Assembly (NCBI GenBank): GCA_020047775.1
Contig: JAIFNK010000048.1
Span: forward strand, 1 to 8,993
Direction of reading: 5' to 3'
DNA from: Akkermansia sp.
GTDB lineage: Bacteria > Verrucomicrobiota > Verrucomicrobiia > Verrucomicrobiales > Akkermansiaceae
Length of the DNA stretch: 8,993 nucleotides
Shown here: piece by piece, positions 6,508-8,993 of the stretch
Numbering within the stretch: position 1 is the stretch's first letter
How the letters are laid out: every line of letters starts with the position of its first letter
Made by a program: the position numbers and the translations under genes
Notes under the pieces: model-generated
Database searches by the model: none
Seen by the model: only the letters and a program-made list of their open reading frames with translations
Told to the model about the DNA's origin: nothing

Positions 6508-7470
6508 ATGAGCTTCATCCGCACCGTCCTTGGCGACATCGCCCCCGATCAACTCGGCGTCTGCTACGCGCACGAACATATCATCATCGATGCCAGCTTC
6601 ACCACCGTCGTCGATGCAGATTTCCTGCTCGATGATGTGGATGCGGCATCACGGGAGTTAGCGGAATTCCATCAACTCGGCGGTCGCGCAGTAATCGACT
6701 CCATGCCCTGCGATTCCGGGCGCAACGTGATGAAACTCGCCGAAGTCTCGCGCCGCAGCGGTGTGCACATCGTTTGCCCGACCGGTCTGCACCTCGCGAA
6801 ATACTACGACCCCGGCCACTGGGGGAATTCCTATTCCGAAGACGAACTCGCCGCGCTTTTTCTCAGCGAAATCACCGAAGGCATCGACGCCCGCGATTGC
6901 AACGGCCCCTTCCCGCAGCGCTCGCCCCACCGCGCCGGGCTGATCAAGATCGCCACCGGCGAAACCATCACCCCGCGTGCGGAGAAGATCTTCGCCGCCG
7001 CCGCCGCCGCGCACCGTGTCACCGGCTGCCCCATCCTGACCCACACCGAACAAGGCACACTCGGCTTGGCCCAGGTGGAAATGTTAGGTAAACACGGTGT
7101 CGATCTCCGCCACGTCGTCCTCTCCCACCTCGACCGCAAACCGGATCCCGCCTACCACCGCGAGATCCTGTCCACCGGCGTCCGCGTGGAATACGACAGC
7201 GCCTTCCGTTGGAAACCGGAACAAGGCAATCCGACGCTCGATCTCCTTTTGGAACTCATTTCCGAATTCCCCGATCAAATCATGCTCGGCATGGACGCCG
7301 CGCGCCGCTCGTATTGGAAACACCACGGCGGGTCGCCCGGCATGGGTTTCCTGCTCACCACGTTCACCGATCAAATGAAATCCGCCGGACTAGCAGATAT
7401 CGACCTTTACCGCATCTTCATCACCAATCCCGCACAAGCCTATGCGTTCAGGAAGATTTCACAGGGTTGA
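6508..7470 (+). CDS. Phosphotriesterase-family (PHP-like) metal-dependent hydrolase
   Basis: This 320-residue protein is of the phosphotriesterase / phosphotriesterase-homology group of the amidohydrolase superfamily. The full set of binuclear metal ligands is visible: His22 and His24 (YAHEHI), the bridging lysine Lys147 (GLIKIATGE), His179 (LTHTEQG), His207 (LSHLDRK) and Asp263 (LGMDAAR). The C-terminal GGSPGMGFLL and NPAQAYAF are family hallmarks. Characterised relatives from Streptococcus and Mycoplasma hydrolyse pentonolactone phosphates, so a lactonase role is plausible; true phosphotriester hydrolysis is unlikely in this context. A run of six alanines at 163-168 comes from a GCC repeat and lies in a helix. 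It follows the UlaG-like gene by 147 bases, and its last 23 bases overlap the oppositely directed toxin gene. Confidence 0.9.
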   Translation: MSFIRTVLGDIAPDQLGVCYAHEHIIIDASFTTVVDADFLLDDVDAASRELAEFHQLGGRAVIDSMPCDSGRNVMKLAEVSRRSGVHIVCPTGLHLAKYYDPGHWGNSYSEDELAALFLSEITEGIDARDCNGPFPQRSPHRAGLIKIATGETITPRAEKIFAAAAAAHRVTGCPILTHTEQGTLGLAQVEMLGKHGVDLRHVVLSHLDRKPDPAYHREILSTGVRVEYDSAFRWKPEQGNPTLDLLLELISEFPDQIMLGMDAARRSYWKHHGGSPGMGFLLTTFTDQMKSAGLADIDLYRIFITNPAQAYAFRKISQG

Positions 7471-7885
7471 TCCAGCTCAGACCGGGAAATCGCCCGAAGC
7501 CATCATCGGTGCTGACCACCGTCGCCTGCTGTTCGAGAGCAAGAGCGGCGATCCACGCATCATTGATGTCATTGCCATGAAGATCCAGCCCGGTCACAAA
7601 ATCCGTGAACAACCGCATGTGCCGCCCCCCGGCGGCCAGCCGTTTGGTGTGAGGATAGCTCCACAAATCCTCCTTCCAAAAGCCAAGCACCTCCGACATC
7701 GGAATCAACTTCAGCTTCGGCAACGTCGGAATTCTCAACACTGCCGCTTCCACCAATTCGCACAACCCGATCACATCCCCGGCCTTGGTGGTGTTGTTGA
7801 GCCAGCGGCGGCAGGCCACATGCTCCTTCGAAGCTTCGCGAAGCGCGTGGATCAGCACATTGGCATCTGGAAGAAAAAGCGCCAT
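7448..7885 (-). CDS. vapC: PIN-domain ribonuclease toxin, VapC type
   Basis: The 145-residue protein is a PIN-domain endoribonuclease that as a free toxin cleaves RNA and stops growth until bound by its antitoxin. Acidic metal-binding residues are in the expected places: Asp7 (FLPDANVLI), Glu43 or Glu46 (LCELVEAA), Asp106 and Asp109 (LHGNDINDAWIAALAL), and Asp127/128 (VVSTDDGFGRFPGL). The ATG at 7885 shares its A with the antitoxin stop (TGATG), which means tight translational coupling. The C-terminal end (INPVKSS) runs 23 bases into the end of the PHP gene on the other strand. Full length and all acidic residues suggest that it is active. The partner order, antitoxin then toxin, is the usual one for VapBC. 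Confidence 0.9.
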   Translation of the reverse strand: MALFLPDANVLIHALREASKEHVACRRWLNNTTKAGDVIGLCELVEAAVLRIPTLPKLKLIPMSEVLGFWKEDLWSYPHTKRLAAGGRHMRLFTDFVTGLDLHGNDINDAWIAALALEQQATVVSTDDGFGRFPGLSWINPVKSS

Positions 7886-8151
7886 CAGGAGCGGCGGAGT
7901 CCGAGTTTGTCCAAGTCATGCTCTAGCTGTTCCTCGTCGGCCACGCGCAGCACATCCTGCCAATCCGAGACAGCGGCATTCCCGCCTCGATACACGCGGA
8001 AACAATGCGGCTTGGATGCTCCTGCGGGAGGTTTCTCCAAGCGCATCCGCAGCCCCTCTTCCAGAAGCCGGGTCAGCGTCAGTCCTTCTCGGGCAGCCTT
8101 GGCCTTGGCATCCCGATACAGATTGTCATCAATCCGCAGTGTTGTTTGCAT
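7885..8151 (-). CDS. vapB: Ribbon-helix-helix antitoxin, VapB type
   Basis: This 88-residue protein begins MQTTLRIDDNLYRDAKAKAA and continues REGLTLTRLLEEGLRMRLEK, a clear ribbon-helix-helix DNA-binding fold (about residues 2-38). A variable linker and an acidic C-terminus (DWQDVLRVADEEQLEHDLDK, 63-82) follow, which would wrap and inhibit the toxin. The frame is open further upstream, but the ATG at 8151 is chosen because the fold starts there and because a promoter and operator lie directly in front of it. The stop overlaps the toxin ATG by one base. As for other VapBC pairs, the complex probably represses its own promoter through the palindrome upstream. It is encoded against the direction of the catabolic genes. 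Confidence 0.88.
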   Translation of the reverse strand: MQTTLRIDDNLYRDAKAKAAREGLTLTRLLEEGLRMRLEKPPAGASKPHCFRVYRGGNAAVSDWQDVLRVADEEQLEHDLDKLGLRRS

Positions 8152-8157
8152 GGCGAA

Positions 8158-8186
8158 ACTATCGCGCCTTGACAGATTTCTGTCAA
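8158..8186 (-). promoter_or_regulatory. Sigma-70-type promoter of the vapBC pair, predicted leaderless
   Basis: On the minus strand a perfect -35 box TTGACA (8186-8181) is followed, after exactly 17 bases, by the -10 box GATAGT (8163-8158; four of six consensus bases). A six-base discriminator then leads straight to the A of the antitoxin ATG at 8151, the expected transcription start. The message would therefore have no 5' leader, consistent with the lack of a ribosome binding site. Confidence 0.65.
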
Positions 8187-8190
8187 GGCG
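8165..8190. promoter_or_regulatory. Palindromic operator over the vapBC promoter
   Basis: CGCCTTGACAG (8165-8175), a four-base ATTT spacer, and CTGTCAAGGCG (8180-8190) form a perfect 11-base inverted repeat. It covers the -35 box and most of the -10/-35 spacer, so a bound dimeric ribbon-helix-helix antitoxin or VapBC complex would block the polymerase. The arm length and position fit an autoregulatory operator. No T-run follows on either strand, so a terminator role is less likely. Confidence 0.75.
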
Positions 8191-8244
8191 TTCGCCGCGG
8201 ATTTCACTCTCGCCCGCCACCCCACAAGCCACCCATCCTTCAGT

Positions 8245-8993
8245 ATGAACCGACCCTGGAAAATCGCCGGAATCAATTTCGACCACATGCACATGGGCGA
8301 CCTGCTGCGCATGGTGCACGACCACCCGAACGCGGAAATCACCGCCATCTGCGACGAACAACCGGAGCGCATGGCATCAGCCATCACCAACTTCGCGATC
8401 CCGGCCGAACGCGTGTTCACCGACTACCGCCAGTGCCTCGAACAATCCCAGCCCGACCTCGTCATCCTCTGCCCGGCCACCGCGCAGCACGCGGAGTGGA
8501 CGAATAAAGTCGCCCCCTTCGGAACCCACGTCCTGATGGAGAAACCCTTCGCCGCCAGTCTCGCCGATGCGGACGCGATGATCTCCGCGATGGCCGCCAC
8601 CGGCAAGCAGCTCGTCATCAACTGGCCGCTGCGTTGGTATCCCTCGCACGTCACTGCCAAGCGACTCATCGACGAAGGCCAGATCGGCGAGGTGCTGGAA
8701 GTCCATTATTACGACGGCAACCGCGGTCCGCTCTGGCATACTGCCGACAAGATCGAGACCACGCCCACGCCCGAGGCCAAGGCGGCAAGTTGGTTCTACA
8801 GAAAATCCGCAGGCGGCGGATCATTGTTAGACTACCTCGGCTACGGCACCACGCTCGGGACTTGGTTCATGAACGGCCGGGCACCCATCGAAGTGACCGC
8901 CGTCACCGACCGGCCCGCTGGGCTGGAAGTTGATGAGCACGCCATCGTCATCGCCCGCTACGCCACGGGCCTGTCGAAATTTGAAACCCGCTG
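8245..8993 (+). CDS. Gfo/Idh/MocA-family oxidoreductase, N-terminal part (runs off right edge)
   Basis: The frame is open from the ATG at 8245 to the window edge, giving 249 residues without a stop; family members have about 330-400. The N-terminal Rossmann half includes the strand and helix before VILCPATAQHAEW, and LMEKPFA with the catalytic Lys100 of the EKP motif. The second domain begins near WPLRWYP and includes SAGGGSLLDYLGYG (188-201), matching the family's GGGxLxDxGxH region, although the usual His is absent (YGTTLG follows). The first loop reads IAGINFDHMHMGDL instead of the common GxGxxG, so the dinucleotide-binding loop is unusual. Likely an NAD(P)-dependent sugar or polyol dehydrogenase. 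It points the same way as the catabolic genes but is separated from them by the toxin-antitoxin pair, so it needs its own promoter or read-through. Confidence 0.85.
   Translation, partial: MNRPWKIAGINFDHMHMGDLLRMVHDHPNAEITAICDEQPERMASAITNFAIPAERVFTDYRQCLEQSQPDLVILCPATAQHAEWTNKVAPFGTHVLMEKPFAASLADADAMISAMAATGKQLVINWPLRWYPSHVTAKRLIDEGQIGEVLEVHYYDGNRGPLWHTADKIETTPTPEAKAASWFYRKSAGGGSLLDYLGYGTTLGTWFMNGRAPIEVTAVTDRPAGLEVDEHAIVIARYATGLSKFETR

Noticed and set aside
6985..7010. GCC-rich run in the PHP gene as a microsatellite
   Set aside because: It encodes an alanine stretch in a helix of a well-conserved protein and is ordinary for GC-rich codon use.
8165..8190. Palindrome as a transcription terminator for a plus-strand gene
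   Set aside because: No T-tract follows on either strand, and the -35 and -10 boxes with 17-base spacing explain it better as an operator-promoter.
7885..8361. Longer antitoxin reading starting at 8361
   Set aside because: The extra 70 residues show no domain, overlap the oppositely directed Gfo/Idh/MocA gene, and would place the promoter and operator inside the coding region.

Overview
The window is a GC-rich bacterial segment carrying a sugar- or carbohydrate-acid-type catabolic gene cluster. The organism looks most like a member of the Verrucomicrobiota or the wider PVC group. This is inferred from three things: start codons mostly without Shine-Dalgarno sequences and preceded by A/C-rich leaders, short AT-rich tandem repeats in the gene junctions, and the gene families present (PF12831-type FAD oxidoreductase, Gfo/Idh/MocA oxidoreductase, GntR-type winged-helix regulator apparently joined to a sugar-binding-type domain). 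No rRNA, tRNA or marker gene is present to confirm the taxon.

Layout. A regulator runs leftward off the left edge (1-317, minus). Divergent from it, seven plus-strand genes follow, all reading the same way: a short-chain dehydrogenase (399-1196), a ROK-family kinase (1193-2080), a UPF0309-type SIS-domain protein (2112-2891), a PF12831-type FAD oxidoreductase (3040-4428), a MetE-C-like zinc methyltransferase (4478-5530), a UlaG-like metallo-beta-lactamase-fold hydrolase (5527-6360) and a phosphotriesterase/PHP-family hydrolase (6508-7470). Two junctions are ATGA stop/start overlaps (SDR/kinase and methyltransferase/UlaG-like). The four looser junctions each hold a different short repeat or inverted repeat. 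A minus-strand VapBC-type toxin-antitoxin pair (7448-8151) with its own palindromic promoter follows, and its toxin gene overlaps the end of the PHP gene by 23 bp. A Gfo/Idh/MocA-type oxidoreductase (8245 onward) runs off the right edge.

How the genes may work together (inference): the two dehydrogenases would oxidise a sugar or polyol, the ROK protein would phosphorylate it, the SIS protein would act on a sugar phosphate, and the two unrelated metal hydrolases are both of families with known sugar-phosphate lactonases. The MetE-like and FAD proteins do not fit a textbook sugar route and make the cluster worth a second look. No transporter, glycoside hydrolase or sulfatase is in the window, so the substrate cannot be named. 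No gene-free stretch exceeds 300 bases; the longest gaps (2892-3039 and 6361-6507) are described as repeats.
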